Shown here piece by piece: positions 23,887 to 33,199 of a stretch of 64,000 nt of DNA; the first letter of the stretch is position 1; each line of letters opens with the position of its first letter. A program made the translations under genes and the position numbers. Source of the stretch: JADJRG01 sp964474905 (GTDB lineage: Bacteria > Myxococcota_A > Polyangia > Nannocystales > Nannocystaceae); the NCBI GenBank assembly GCA_964474905.1, contig CAYYUP010000007.1, forward strand, positions 92,487 to 156,486, read 5' to 3'. The notes under the pieces are model-generated. The model saw nothing but the letters and a program-made list of their open reading frames with translations, had not been told where the DNA came from and made no database searches.

Positions 23887-25284
23887 GGTCTCTGGGGCCG
23901 CCGCATCTTCGCGGCACTCGTCGGGCACAGCGCCCTGGGTCGCCATGGATGACGTCACGAGTTCGGAGCCGTGGATGTGCAGCTGCGGTGGTCGATCCCC
24001 GCCGGCTAGCCACGTGCGGCCCAGCGTTGCGGCGCCGAGTCGCGCCCGTAACGGCGCGGGATCCCGCAGGTGAAGCTCGATCTGCCAGGCGATCCCGGGC
24101 GGCGCTAGCAAACCCAAAATTTCACGCACCCGTCGCTCTGCTGGAGCACCCGGAGTGAATTGGGCGAGCGCAGAGCTGTCGACACGATCGATCTGGATCC
24201 GCAGACCATGGCGAACCGAGAGCCGCGCACCGAGCAACAGAGGCGTGGCCCCCCCGTGCCCCGTGCTGCCAGCCGAATCGAGCCGCGCGCTGCCCCCCCC
24301 GAGGCGGCAGAGCGTCGCCTGCGGCCGAGCCGCACTCGTGCGCACGAGCGCCTGTGTGCGCACCCTAATTTTTTCACCGGCGAGATCCGCCAAGACGATG
24401 CCCAGGGCTCGATCCAGGAGCGCAGGCGTCCCGGGACCGCTCGCGCCGAGAAAAAGCGGCAAAAGCCGGCGCCTGACATGCCGCGGCAGCTGCGAACGCG
24501 GCGAGTCGAGGCCGACCGAAGCCAGCAGGCGCGACTCCCAGTGATCGGCATCATCGCCTGCCTGCGGCGCACGAAAACTGGCGACCCCGCGGACGAGCTG
24601 GGTGAAGAGCCGATGATGAAACTGATCCAAAAAGTCGCGCAACCGCCCGGCAGAGGCACTGGGACCCGAGGCTCGCTCGGCGAGCGCGAGCGGCAGAGGT
24701 GTCGTCGGCCCCACCAGCCCGCTAAGCCGCTGGGGCGCGAGCTTAAGCACCACCGGCGAGCGGCTTGCATGGCCCCCACCATGACCCTCGATGTCCGCCG
24801 GCAGCTCGACCTGCAGCTCCCGGCCTGCCGAGGTCCCGAGTCGAGGCAAAACCCGGAGACTGAGCGCCGCCTCGGCCGGGCCCCGCTCCTCGCCGAGCCG
24901 CGGCCCCCCGTAAAACCGGCCGATCGCGGTGACCAGCGCCACGAGATCCGCCCGCTGCGGGTCGCGCACGTACTCCTCTAGCCAAGGCGGAGGCGAACCC
25001 GAGCCCGCACCCGGCGTGGCCCCGGCAGGCGGATGCGCTTGCCGGCCCAAACCCCGTTGCGACCCTGCCTCTGCAGGCGACTGCGAACTCGGGCCCGAAC
25101 CCAGATGCGACCCCGCCTCGGCAGGCGACTGTGAACTCGGGCCCAAACCCAAGCGCGACCCCGCCTCTACAGGCGACTGTGAACTCGGGCCCAAACCCAA
25201 GCGCGACCCTGCCTCTGCAGGCGACTGCGAACTCGGACCCAAACCCAGTTGCGGACGCGACCCTGTCTCGAGCACGGCGCTCAT
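23842..25284 (-). CDS. tssG: Type VI secretion baseplate protein TssG with N-terminal tandem repeats
   Basis: 480 residues. The core from about residue 105 matches the TssG (ImpH/VasB) family: FYGG near the start, LVGPTTPLPLALAE, FLDQFHHRLFTQLVRG, a C-terminal LRIQIDRVD and LGRTWLAGG. TssG joins TssF, TssE and TssK in the T6SS baseplate wedge. The first 80 or so residues are unusual: four copies of a 16-residue unit of the form RLGLGPSSQSPAEAGS. The ATG overlaps the tssF stop (ATGA), so the genes are coupled. The 3' end overlaps the convergent VWA gene by 45 bases. Confidence 0.88.
   Translation of the reverse strand: MSAVLETGSRPQLGLGPSSQSPAEAGSRLGLGPSSQSPVEAGSRLGLGPSSQSPAEAGSHLGSGPSSQSPAEAGSQRGLGRQAHPPAGATPGAGSGSPPPWLEEYVRDPQRADLVALVTAIGRFYGGPRLGEERGPAEAALSLRVLPRLGTSAGRELQVELPADIEGHGGGHASRSPVVLKLAPQRLSGLVGPTTPLPLALAERASGPSASAGRLRDFLDQFHHRLFTQLVRGVASFRAPQAGDDADHWESRLLASVGLDSPRSQLPRHVRRRLLPLFLGASGPGTPALLDRALGIVLADLAGEKIRVRTQALVRTSAARPQATLCRLGGGSARLDSAGSTGHGGATPLLLGARLSVRHGLRIQIDRVDSSALAQFTPGAPAERRVREILGLLAPPGIAWQIELHLRDPAPLRARLGAATLGRTWLAGGDRPPQLHIHGSELVTSSMATQGAVPDECREDAAAPETSDRRERLATRLDHL
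25059..25250. repeat. Four 48-bp tandem repeats inside tssG
   Basis: Unit boundaries at 25059, 25107, 25155 and 25203, each 48 bases (16 codons) and differing at a few positions. They encode the repeated GPSSQSPAEAGS linker of TssG. Copies are contiguous with no spacers, so this is a minisatellite and copy number may vary between strains or be wrong in a short-read assembly. Confidence 0.9.
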
Positions 25285-27017
25285 GGAGTCGGCGTCTCAT
25301 CCGGTCGTCGCAGCGGCCACTCGAGGTGCTCTCCCCCGGGAAAGAGGCGGATGGTGAGCACGCTCGCGGCATCGAAGCCCGCAAAGTCGGCGATGACGCG
25401 ATCGAGCAACTCGCCCAAGAGCTCGGCTTCGGCAACACAGGAGAGTTCGCGGCGATCGAGCTCGACGGTTGTCTCGACAACCGGCGTCGGCACACCGTCG
25501 ACCAGCTGATGGCTGCGCCGTCGCCGTACCCCGCAGACAGCTTGAAGCGATCGCGGGCTCAGCAACCCCCCCTCGCGCCGCCCCCCCGACGGCGGTGCGT
25601 GCAATCCGAGCAGATCGCGGAGTGCCGCCGGCGAATCGAGCATCCGCGAGCGCTGGCCGAGGTGATCGAGCAGCCGCCACGAGCGATCGGCGCCCAGATC
25701 AGGGCGCCGCGGCGGCGTGACCGGGGTGATGTTGGTGCGCGCAGCGAGCAGGAGGTGCCGGGGCCCGTGGCCGAGCGTGCCGACCCCCAAGCTGTGCGCG
25801 AGATCCCCGTTGGTGCACAGGATCCGAGTCGACCCGATCGCAGGATCCGAGGAGGACAAGAAACTCGCCTCCTCGATCGAGACCCGGACCTCGCAGCGCT
25901 CCCCCTCAGCGCAGGTGCGATCGACCGCGTACGTCGCCGTGCGCTCGTCGGCGGGCAAGACCCCGCAGAGCCGCGGCTCGGCTAAACGACCGTCCATGGT
26001 CAACTCAGAGACCCCGTAGACCTCGGCGTAACGCGGATCAACACCGTCGGCGCGGAGCAGATGGGCTCGATCCCCCGGCAGATGCTCAAAAGGCTCGCCC
26101 GTCGCCTGGAAGAGATTGAGAGCCGGTGCACAGTGGAGACGCACGGTGCCCGCGGGCAACGAAGACGGCAACTCGGGCAGCGAAGGCGCCGAGGCGGCCG
26201 CCTTAAAGGTGAAAACCAACCCGAATTCTGGACCAGAGAGCGATAATGAACCAAGCCCGTGCACATCGACAAAACCGGCGAAATCCGGATAGGCGAGCCC
26301 CTCGACCAGGGCCCGGATCGCCGGCGGCATCGCCTCGGGCCAGGGTTGCATCCGGGCTGCAGGGTCGGCAAAAGGCTGGCGGATAAAGACCCGAGCCTCG
26401 CCAACCCGGGGCTCGCCCCCCTCGGCATCGATGGCCACGCAATAGCGGGTCAACCACATGCGCAGGGTCGCGGCGACGGTCGGATCCCGGTGGTGAATGA
26501 AGAGCCGGAGGTGATCGATCTCGGGAATCATCGGTGCCCCGGCGTCGCTCGACCGAAAACGGAGCCGCATCGTCGCCTGCCCCCGTCGGCCGCGCTCTAG
26601 ATCGAGGCCAACGAGCTCGATCGGCAGCAGATCGACGTCGGCAACCGTCGTAAATCGAGCGCACACCCCGTGGATCGGCGCGGCGAGCAGCTCTTTGCCC
26701 CGGGGCATGCGCTGCAGCGATCGCAGGACCCGCAAATCCGGCCGCAATTCGACCACAGTGGCCGGCGGCGTCGGCCGAATCCAGTGGGGCCCGAGCGACG
26801 CGAGCATGCGCCGAGCAAAGGACCCGGCCGCCTCGTCGATGTGGGCCCGAATGCCCGCGCTGATGAAGGCAAAACCCTCGAGCAGGCGCTCTACATCGGC
26901 ATCTTCGCCGCCGCTAGCGAGGTGACCGGCGTTGTGCGGGTGACTGGCGGCGTAGTTGCGGCTGCCCTCGCGGAGATAGGCGAGTTCGCGGGCGTAATCC
27001 CTGTCAAAACTGTTCAT
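25281..27017 (-). CDS. tssF: Type VI secretion baseplate protein TssF
   Basis: 578 residues, normal for TssF (ImpG/VasA). The N-terminus SFDRDYARELAYLRE with later DADVERLLEGFAFISAGI is a clear family signature, as are PATVVELRPD, LRLFIHH and VYGVSELTMDG. TssF is the largest protein of the baseplate wedge with TssG and TssE. The C-terminal 60 residues (VELDRRELSCVAEAELLGELLDRV, LTIRLFPGGEHLEWPLR) match the usual end. It lies between tssE (39 bases upstream) and tssG (4-base overlap). Confidence 0.92.
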   Translation of the reverse strand: MNSFDRDYARELAYLREGSRNYAASHPHNAGHLASGGEDADVERLLEGFAFISAGIRAHIDEAAGSFARRMLASLGPHWIRPTPPATVVELRPDLRVLRSLQRMPRGKELLAAPIHGVCARFTTVADVDLLPIELVGLDLERGRRGQATMRLRFRSSDAGAPMIPEIDHLRLFIHHRDPTVAATLRMWLTRYCVAIDAEGGEPRVGEARVFIRQPFADPAARMQPWPEAMPPAIRALVEGLAYPDFAGFVDVHGLGSLSLSGPEFGLVFTFKAAASAPSLPELPSSLPAGTVRLHCAPALNLFQATGEPFEHLPGDRAHLLRADGVDPRYAEVYGVSELTMDGRLAEPRLCGVLPADERTATYAVDRTCAEGERCEVRVSIEEASFLSSSDPAIGSTRILCTNGDLAHSLGVGTLGHGPRHLLLAARTNITPVTPPRRPDLGADRSWRLLDHLGQRSRMLDSPAALRDLLGLHAPPSGGRREGGLLSPRSLQAVCGVRRRRSHQLVDGVPTPVVETTVELDRRELSCVAEAELLGELLDRVIADFAGFDAASVLTIRLFPGGEHLEWPLRRPDETPTP

Positions 27018-27056
27018 GGTCAGGTGCCTTGGGCCTTTATTGGTGTGGGAGGTCGC

Positions 27057-27485
27057 TCAGTTGTCCAGACTGGCGATGCCGAGGGCGTTGATGGTGGCTC
27101 GGGCGATGCACACGGGCTCGGGGCCGCTTCGATCGAGGATTTCGAGGCGCAGCGCAGCGGCCTCACGGTCGAGCACAGCCCGTACCTCGAGGCCTGGACG
27201 CTCGGGGGCCACGCCCCGCACAAGACCGCGCAATTGGGCCTTTAATGCGTGAATGGCCCTCCTGTCGCCGTGCACCAGATCGGCAAAACAAGGCAGGCCA
27301 AAGCTCGGATCGCCGAGGGTCTCGCCGGGGCGCGTGTGCAGGGCGAGACGAAGCGCCCGCGCCACCGGATCCACAGCTCGTTGCTGGGGCTCGGCGCAGA
27401 CCCGAGCGACAAGGCCGGGACGAAGACCCGTGATGTTGTGAGGGGAGTGAGGGGAGCGAGGGCAGCGAGTAAGCGGTCGTGGCAT
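27057..27485 (-). CDS. tssE: Type VI secretion baseplate protein TssE (gp25-like)
   Basis: 142 residues from the ATG at 27485. The gp25/TssE domain is seen in TRPGETLGDPSFGLPCFADL, VRGVAPERPGLEVRAVL and ILDRSGPEPVCIARATINALG; it forms part of the baseplate wedge and nucleates the sheath. The first 45 residues are Pro/Arg-rich and less typical. It is the first gene of tssE-tssF-tssG and is divergent from the FHA gene across 112 bases, which must hold both promoters. Confidence 0.8.
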   Translation of the reverse strand: MPRPLTRCPRSPHSPHNITGLRPGLVARVCAEPQQRAVDPVARALRLALHTRPGETLGDPSFGLPCFADLVHGDRRAIHALKAQLRGLVRGVAPERPGLEVRAVLDREAAALRLEILDRSGPEPVCIARATINALGIASLDN

Positions 27486-27597
27486 CTCAGGTTTTGGGTC
27501 GACCCCCGGCCGCCGCCGTTGCAGAAAAATTAAACACGCAACGCTGGCGAGCCGCAGCCGACCTAGGAGCAAGCCCCCTTCACCGGAGCGCCGACCC

Positions 27598-30500
27598 ATG
27601 GACAAACGCAGGCCCCCCGCGAGCCCCGACAAGATCACGAACCACCTGGCGATACGCCTCCACCTCCTCCGCGACGACGGCTCTAGCCCCATCGAGATCT
27701 TTCGCTTTGAGGCCGCCGAGATCACCATCGGCCGGGCAGCTTCAAAGGGCCGGCCACCGACGCTCGCACTCGCCGATCGCAACGTCTCTCGGCGCCATTG
27801 CGCGATTTTGGTCGACGCGACGAGCCTGACGATCGAGGACCGCGGCGGTCAGGCCGGCACCTTTCTCCGCGGCCGGCGACTGAGCAAGCGACGACGGATA
27901 CAGCCGGGTCAGCGCTTCACATTTGCGGGCTACACCGCGTGGATCGAGCGACTCTCGATCCGTCCCCGGCCAAGCCCTGAGCGCCGCCAAAAACCCGCGC
28001 TCGCGAAGATCTCAGCCCCGCGACTCCCTGAGCCCTGGCAACCCGGCAAGGGCCCCGAAATGTGGGTCCTCAAGGGCGAACCGGATGGACTGCTGCTCCG
28101 CGGCCGTGCCCTCAAGCGCGGTAAGATCTGGCTCAAAGGTCATGTAACTCTCGGCGCCTGGGATCTGCGCAAACGTTGGCTCGAGGCCTCTCTGCAAGCG
28201 AGTGCACGGAGGGGTCGACATCTCCGCCTCCGCGGGCTCGCCCTGCTCATCGCTCTCGCCTGCGCGATCAAGCTCGGTATGCACACCGTGCCCAAGCCCC
28301 CCGCCGTGCACCCTGCGCCTAGTTGTCTAAAAGCCGAGATCACGGCGATCCACAGGTGGGTCCTCGACGATCGATCAAATGCCATGCGAGCCGCAATCGC
28401 GCTCGCCTGGGCCAAGAGCAAGGGCTGCCGAAGCGGTACGATCGAGGGCCTGCTGCACCAGGCCCTCAGCGCGACCAGGCGTCAGCAAATCGCACAACTC
28501 AACGAAGCAGGCACTGGGGTCACCGCGATTGCGGGCACCGGCGCTGTGCTTATCACTACAGATACACGGGCGCTGCACATCTCCCACGAACATCGAGAGT
28601 CCGCGATCGGCTCCGGCGGGCGCTGGCACATCAGCGGCGACGGGCGCTGGGCCGCAGAATCCCTCGACGGTGAGCAGATCACGCTCTGGGCCCTCGACGC
28701 AGGCACCCCCGTGGCCCGTGATCACCTCGTGATCAACTCACCGACTGTAGCCAGTAGCGATACAACTAATGATATGAAGGCGCTCGCCGATGGCCCCCGT
28801 AACGACGGCTACAACTACAGCTACAACACATCAACCAACCCCAAACACCAACAGTTGATCCAATCGATCGCGCTCGATCGGCAGGGCGACGAACTCTGGA
28901 TCGCCACCCCAAAAAAGCTGCTCCGCTGGCGACGCGAGGGCCCCAGCTACCAGCCCGCAGCCTCCCTCGCCAATACGCTCGAGATCTCTGCCACCGATCG
29001 CATGGAGGTGGGTATCGGCGGGATCGTCGTCGGTCGCGACCGAGCGCTGTGGTGGCAATCGTCGACCTCTGGTCGGAGCCAACGACTGGCGGCAATCGTC
29101 GATCGCTGGCTACTCGTCGACGGTGGCACCACCTTGATCACCAGCGAGGGCGCCGTCATCCGTCGCTGGCGGATCCGGCGACGACGCCCGGTATCCGAGG
29201 TGATCGCAGAGCTGAGCGAGTCGGTCCTTCACATGACGGCGATCCCCGGAGGCCATCAGCTCGCGGTCGCGACCTCCAAGCAGGTCCTGCTCCTGGACAC
29301 CGAGCAGCGCTGGCGTCGACGGCAAGCTCTCTCGCGAACTCTCACCTACAAGCGGCGTGCGCAGGCGATAGATTCGCTGATCAGCGACCCCGCGGGGCGT
29401 TGGCTCGCCGCCATCGATCCCTCTGGGGCCGCGATTTGGCGCCTCCACAGGGGGATTCTTACCGGTGCACCCATGCACGATCTCGACTGGGGGATCACAA
29501 CTCCAGAGCACCTCATCGCCATCGACAACGCCCTCGTCGGCATCATCGACGGCCGGGTCCTGCGGTGGCCGCTGCTCGACAGCCCCGGCGGCATGGACGG
29601 TATCGCGGTCACCCACGGCGAACCGACCCAAGCGCTCGCGACCGACCCTACAGGCCGCTGGATCGCCAGCGCAGGGGCCTCGCAAGCGCGGCTGTGGCGA
29701 CATAATGCACCTCTCTCGCTCGAGCCCCTCGCCACTCTAAATCTCGAATCTCCAGCCTCGGCAATGGCCTTTGCCAAAAATACGTGGCTCATCGCCCACG
29801 ACGATACCCTGGATGTGCACAGCCTCAATCCACACACGGGTATTGTCAAGACTGCGGCACTCAGCACGGGCACGGAGATCGCCCACATCGCGGTCGCCGA
29901 CAATGGCGCCTGGCTGCTCGCCGCCGATACCCGGGGACGGCTCGCGGCCTGGCGTATCGACAGGCTCAACGACTCGCGGAGGCCGCTCCGCTCATGGTCG
30001 CAGGGCGCGGCGATCAGCGCCCTCGCGGTCGATGCAAAGGGCACCCAGGTGCTCCTCGGCGATCGCCAGGGCGGGGTTCGAAGCCTCCGTCTAGACACCA
30101 CCGGCGCCGCACGAGTGCTCGCGGATCATCAAGGGGCTGTGCTCACAGTCGCCGTCTCGAGCGGCGGTGAGTGGCTCGCCAGCAGCGGCGAGGATCGGCG
30201 AATCCACATCAGTAAGACAGCGGATCCCGAGCACCGCTCCCAGATCTCCCAGGTCCACCCCGCAAAGGTCCGCTCGCTCACCTTTCTCGGCCATGGCACC
30301 TGGCTAGCCGCACGCGATGCCACCGGTGCGATCACTCTGCACGCAACCGGGTCCGCCGCGACCATGCGCCTAGGGGTGCGAAAGGGGCCGCCATCGGGGC
30401 TTTCGAGCGACGGCAAAGATCGACTCTACGCAGTTGGCGAGGACGGACTCGTCGAGCTCTGGGAGCTCCGCCTCAGCGGCCCACGTCCAAGGATTCGAGC

Positions 30501-30723
30501 GGTCACAGAACTCTCCGCTGCCAGCTCCTCCGGCCTCAGCCAATGGCACTTCGATCCCCAGGCAGAGCAGCTCCTCAGCGCGACACCATCGGGCATCCTG
30601 CGCCTGCGCCCGCTGCGAGCGGACGGTCTGGTCGCCCTCACCTGCCAGCTCCTGCCCGCAACATTCGAGATCGACGGGCCGGTGCCCCGCGAGTTCGCGT
30701 CGTCGATTTGCGCCCACATCTAA
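27598..30723 (+). CDS. FHA-domain membrane protein with a C-terminal WD40/beta-propeller, T6SS-linked
   Basis: 1041 residues. An FHA domain at about 30-120 shows ITIGRA and SRRHC and ends DRGGQAGTFLRG, so a phosphothreonine pocket is plausible though the usual NG is altered. One membrane helix lies at about 209-228 (LRLRGLALLIALACAIKLGM). The remaining 800 residues contain repeated WD40/quinoprotein-like blades such as DPTGRWIASAGASQARLW, DAKGTQVLLGDRQGGVRSL and SSGGEWLASSGEDRRIHI, enough for two propellers. FHA proteins regulate T6SS through Thr phosphorylation in other bacteria, and the divergent tssEFG operon suggests a link. A single protein joining FHA, TM and propellers is unusual. Confidence 0.8.
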   Translation: MDKRRPPASPDKITNHLAIRLHLLRDDGSSPIEIFRFEAAEITIGRAASKGRPPTLALADRNVSRRHCAILVDATSLTIEDRGGQAGTFLRGRRLSKRRRIQPGQRFTFAGYTAWIERLSIRPRPSPERRQKPALAKISAPRLPEPWQPGKGPEMWVLKGEPDGLLLRGRALKRGKIWLKGHVTLGAWDLRKRWLEASLQASARRGRHLRLRGLALLIALACAIKLGMHTVPKPPAVHPAPSCLKAEITAIHRWVLDDRSNAMRAAIALAWAKSKGCRSGTIEGLLHQALSATRRQQIAQLNEAGTGVTAIAGTGAVLITTDTRALHISHEHRESAIGSGGRWHISGDGRWAAESLDGEQITLWALDAGTPVARDHLVINSPTVASSDTTNDMKALADGPRNDGYNYSYNTSTNPKHQQLIQSIALDRQGDELWIATPKKLLRWRREGPSYQPAASLANTLEISATDRMEVGIGGIVVGRDRALWWQSSTSGRSQRLAAIVDRWLLVDGGTTLITSEGAVIRRWRIRRRRPVSEVIAELSESVLHMTAIPGGHQLAVATSKQVLLLDTEQRWRRRQALSRTLTYKRRAQAIDSLISDPAGRWLAAIDPSGAAIWRLHRGILTGAPMHDLDWGITTPEHLIAIDNALVGIIDGRVLRWPLLDSPGGMDGIAVTHGEPTQALATDPTGRWIASAGASQARLWRHNAPLSLEPLATLNLESPASAMAFAKNTWLIAHDDTLDVHSLNPHTGIVKTAALSTGTEIAHIAVADNGAWLLAADTRGRLAAWRIDRLNDSRRPLRSWSQGAAISALAVDAKGTQVLLGDRQGGVRSLRLDTTGAARVLADHQGAVLTVAVSSGGEWLASSGEDRRIHISKTADPEHRSQISQVHPAKVRSLTFLGHGTWLAARDATGAITLHATGSAATMRLGVRKGPPSGLSSDGKDRLYAVGEDGLVELWELRLSGPRPRIRAVTELSAASSSGLSQWHFDPQAEQLLSATPSGILRLRPLRADGLVALTCQLLPATFEIDGPVPREFASSICAHI

Positions 30724-30807
30724 ACAAACACAGGGCGAGAGTGCTTGCGCTCATGCACCCTAAACATCGATGACCCAGGCGCACGACCGCGAGGCCCTCA
30801 AGGCCTA

Positions 30808-31590
30808 CTAAATCGTGCGTAGAAGTGCGATCACATCCTTTGGCGAGCGCCTGTCCAGGGCCCGCAACGGGGCAAAAAACTTGGTCAGATGGTCATCGGT
30901 CACGAGCCGAGCAAAGCCGCAGACCTTGCTGTCAAAGGTCGCCACTTGGCGGTCCAATGCATCGCCCTCAGCACATGCCGCGAGCACCAGCGCGCTTCGC
31001 CAAGCGTGCTTGCGGGCGGCCTCGATCGAAAATTTGATCATCGCCTCATCGATGCCACCGATCAGGCGATCGCCGAGGGCAAAGAGGGGATTTGTCGAGC
31101 CCAACGCATCCTCAACACGATCGACGAGTCGCGCCAAGAGCTGGTTGATGCGATTGAAGTCGGTCTCGATGCCCCCGATCGCCGCCCCGGGTGCGACCTC
31201 TGCAGCGGCGACTCCGAGATCGAGATTGATGTGTGCATTCATGCCGAGGAGGATGTGCTGGAGGATCAGCATATCGCCGCGGCGATCCGCATCAAACGCG
31301 CAGCGCCAGGAGCTGCTGCACTCGTAGCCGTAGGCGTAAGCATCAAGGGCGTCGAGATAACGACAGGCAAAGACCACATCGAGCTCCTCGAGACGCTCGC
31401 CGTCGACAAATTCCCCCGCTTCAAGCCCGCGCGCGACCTCTTTCGTCGTCGCCAGGTAGACCTGCGCAAAATACCCGTGACGCAGGTCCTCCTCATAACA
31501 CCAGGCGACGACCGCCTCTAACGCGCCGATCACCTCGGCGATCGTCTTGGGCCGGCGACTGTCTTGAAACCTCGGGGGACGGGAACTCAT
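30808..31590 (-). CDS. DUF5995 family protein
   Basis: 260 residues from the ATG at 31590. Helical protein without signal or membrane segment. Family-like features are ILLGMNAHINLDLG in the middle, IETDFNRINQLLARLVD, and an N-terminal WCYEEDLRHGYFAQVYL. The conserved His/Asp in NAHINLDLG and DFNRIN suggest an enzyme active site, but no activity is known to me for DUF5995. The upstream in-frame Met adds 13 unlikely residues. It is convergent with the FHA gene. Confidence 0.75.
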   Translation of the reverse strand: MSSRPPRFQDSRRPKTIAEVIGALEAVVAWCYEEDLRHGYFAQVYLATTKEVARGLEAGEFVDGERLEELDVVFACRYLDALDAYAYGYECSSSWRCAFDADRRGDMLILQHILLGMNAHINLDLGVAAAEVAPGAAIGGIETDFNRINQLLARLVDRVEDALGSTNPLFALGDRLIGGIDEAMIKFSIEAARKHAWRSALVLAACAEGDALDRQVATFDSKVCGFARLVTDDHLTKFFAPLRALDRRSPKDVIALLRTI

Positions 31591-31813
31591 GGCAGCCGAT
31601 CGGTATCCCGGAGGAGAGCCCGTTGGCAAGTATATCTGTCTTCAAGGCAAGCTAAGAGCGATGGTGCACGAAGGCGGACACGCGCATGCCCGGCCTCGCT
31701 CGGACCAGCACAGATCGGCCGCCAGTCCGCGCTTCTGGGCCGAAATCGCGGCGATCGATGCTGGCGGTCAATGCCCGCGCATGGCAACCTAGTCGACTCC
31801 TCGGGCAGGCTCC

Positions 31814-33151
31814 ATGACACACCCAATTGTACGGTTGACGCGCGCGACTCTGAGCCTCGCGCTGCGGGTATTCTTCCGTAAAATCGAGCTTTCGGGCGCG
31901 CATCAAGTGCCGTCTTCCGGCCCGGTGATCTTCGTTTTAAACCACCAAAACGGGCTCATCGATCCGGTGTTTTTGCTCTGCCTTGCGCCGCGACCGGTGT
32001 CGTATATCGCCAAGTCGACGCTCTTCTCAATACCCGTACTCGGCTGGCTAGTGCGCGCATTTGATTCGCTGCCGGTGCAGCGCAAACAGGACCGGGCCAC
32101 CGGCACCAACAACAGCGAGACCTTCGCCCGCGCCCGCGACCTCCTGAGCCGCGGCGGTAGCCTAGGGATCTTCCCCGAGGGCATTTCACACAACGCTCCC
32201 AAGCTCCAACGGCTCAAGAGCGGCGCCGCCCGGATCGCCTTTGGCACTCAGCTAGAGGATCTCAAGATCATCCCCGCGGGCCTCTATTACAGCGACAAAG
32301 CGATCTTCCGCTCCGAGGCGCTGGTGCTCTTTGGCGAGCCCATTATCGTCCAACCGATCGCGCTCGACGACGACGGCGAGCCGCCACGCGATGCCGTGCA
32401 CCAGCTCACCGCGAAGATCGAATCGGGACTCGCTCAGGTCATGCTGCAGGCCGACGCCCACGAGGCGCTCGCCCTCGCCGAGCGGGTCGCTCGCATGCTC
32501 GCCTCCGCCGATGACCAACCGCAAAGCCTCGGTGACAGCGTCGCCCTGCGGCAGCGGCTGATCGCCGGTTACGCTCGCCTGCAGAAGCAGGCACCCGCCG
32601 AACTCTCCGCCCTACTCGGCCGCCTCCGCGACTACGAAGAGTCGCTCGCGGCACTCGGTCTCGACCTCGACCATCCGCCCCCCGGGGCCCTCAGCATCGG
32701 CCTGATCATGCGCGTTGGTCTGCTCTCCTTCGGCGTGCTGATCGCTCTCGCCCCCATCGCTCTGCTCGGCACAGCGCTCCATTATCCGGCCTATCGCGCG
32801 GTCGGTCTGCTCTCCCGCCGCTTCTCTGGGGGCGAGGACGACCTGCTCGCGACCATCAAAGTGCTCGGCTCACTGCTGCTCTTCCCGCTCACCTGGGTAG
32901 GCCTCGTGATCGCCCTCGCCATCGCCGGTTACGGCCTCTGGATCGCCCTCGCACTCGGCCTGCTCGCGCCGCTCACGGGCCTTGGCGCGCTCCACTTTTG
33001 GGAGCGCTTCGAGGGGCTCTCCGCGGGTGCCCGCATCGCTTGGATCTGGCTGACGAGGCGCTCGATCCTCGACCGCCTCGCGAGCGAACGGGCGGCCATC
33101 TACGCCGAAATCGTCAGCCTCGCCGCCCGCGTCGAAGAGCCCGCAGGCTAG
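31814..33151 (+). CDS. PlsC-type acyltransferase with C-terminal membrane region
   Basis: 445 residues. The N-terminal half is a 1-acyl-glycerol-3-phosphate acyltransferase domain: NHQNGLIDP (H44 and D50, with five residues between instead of the common four), then FPEGISHN (120-127) and IIPAGLYY. The second half has three to four membrane helices (about 298-325 and 355-400) and a C-terminal helix, an arrangement seen in larger glycerol-phosphate/DHAP acyltransferase relatives. It probably acylates glycerolipid precursors at the inner membrane. It stands alone between DUF5995 and glucan phosphorylase. Confidence 0.87.
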   Translation: MTHPIVRLTRATLSLALRVFFRKIELSGAHQVPSSGPVIFVLNHQNGLIDPVFLLCLAPRPVSYIAKSTLFSIPVLGWLVRAFDSLPVQRKQDRATGTNNSETFARARDLLSRGGSLGIFPEGISHNAPKLQRLKSGAARIAFGTQLEDLKIIPAGLYYSDKAIFRSEALVLFGEPIIVQPIALDDDGEPPRDAVHQLTAKIESGLAQVMLQADAHEALALAERVARMLASADDQPQSLGDSVALRQRLIAGYARLQKQAPAELSALLGRLRDYEESLAALGLDLDHPPPGALSIGLIMRVGLLSFGVLIALAPIALLGTALHYPAYRAVGLLSRRFSGGEDDLLATIKVLGSLLLFPLTWVGLVIALAIAGYGLWIALALGLLAPLTGLGALHFWERFEGLSAGARIAWIWLTRRSILDRLASERAAIYAEIVSLAARVEEPAG

Positions 33152-33199
33152 CAAGATTCACCGACAAAGCGTCGACCGGAGCCAACGAGCCAACGCCGA

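Noticed and set aside
25059..25250. Regular 48-bp repeats considered as a CRISPR array
   Set aside because: Units are contiguous with no spacers and are translated in frame as part of TssG.
30724..30807. Possible terminator between the FHA and DUF5995 genes
   Set aside because: Only a weak imperfect stem (AGGGCGAGAG with partial complement) could be drawn, without a T run.
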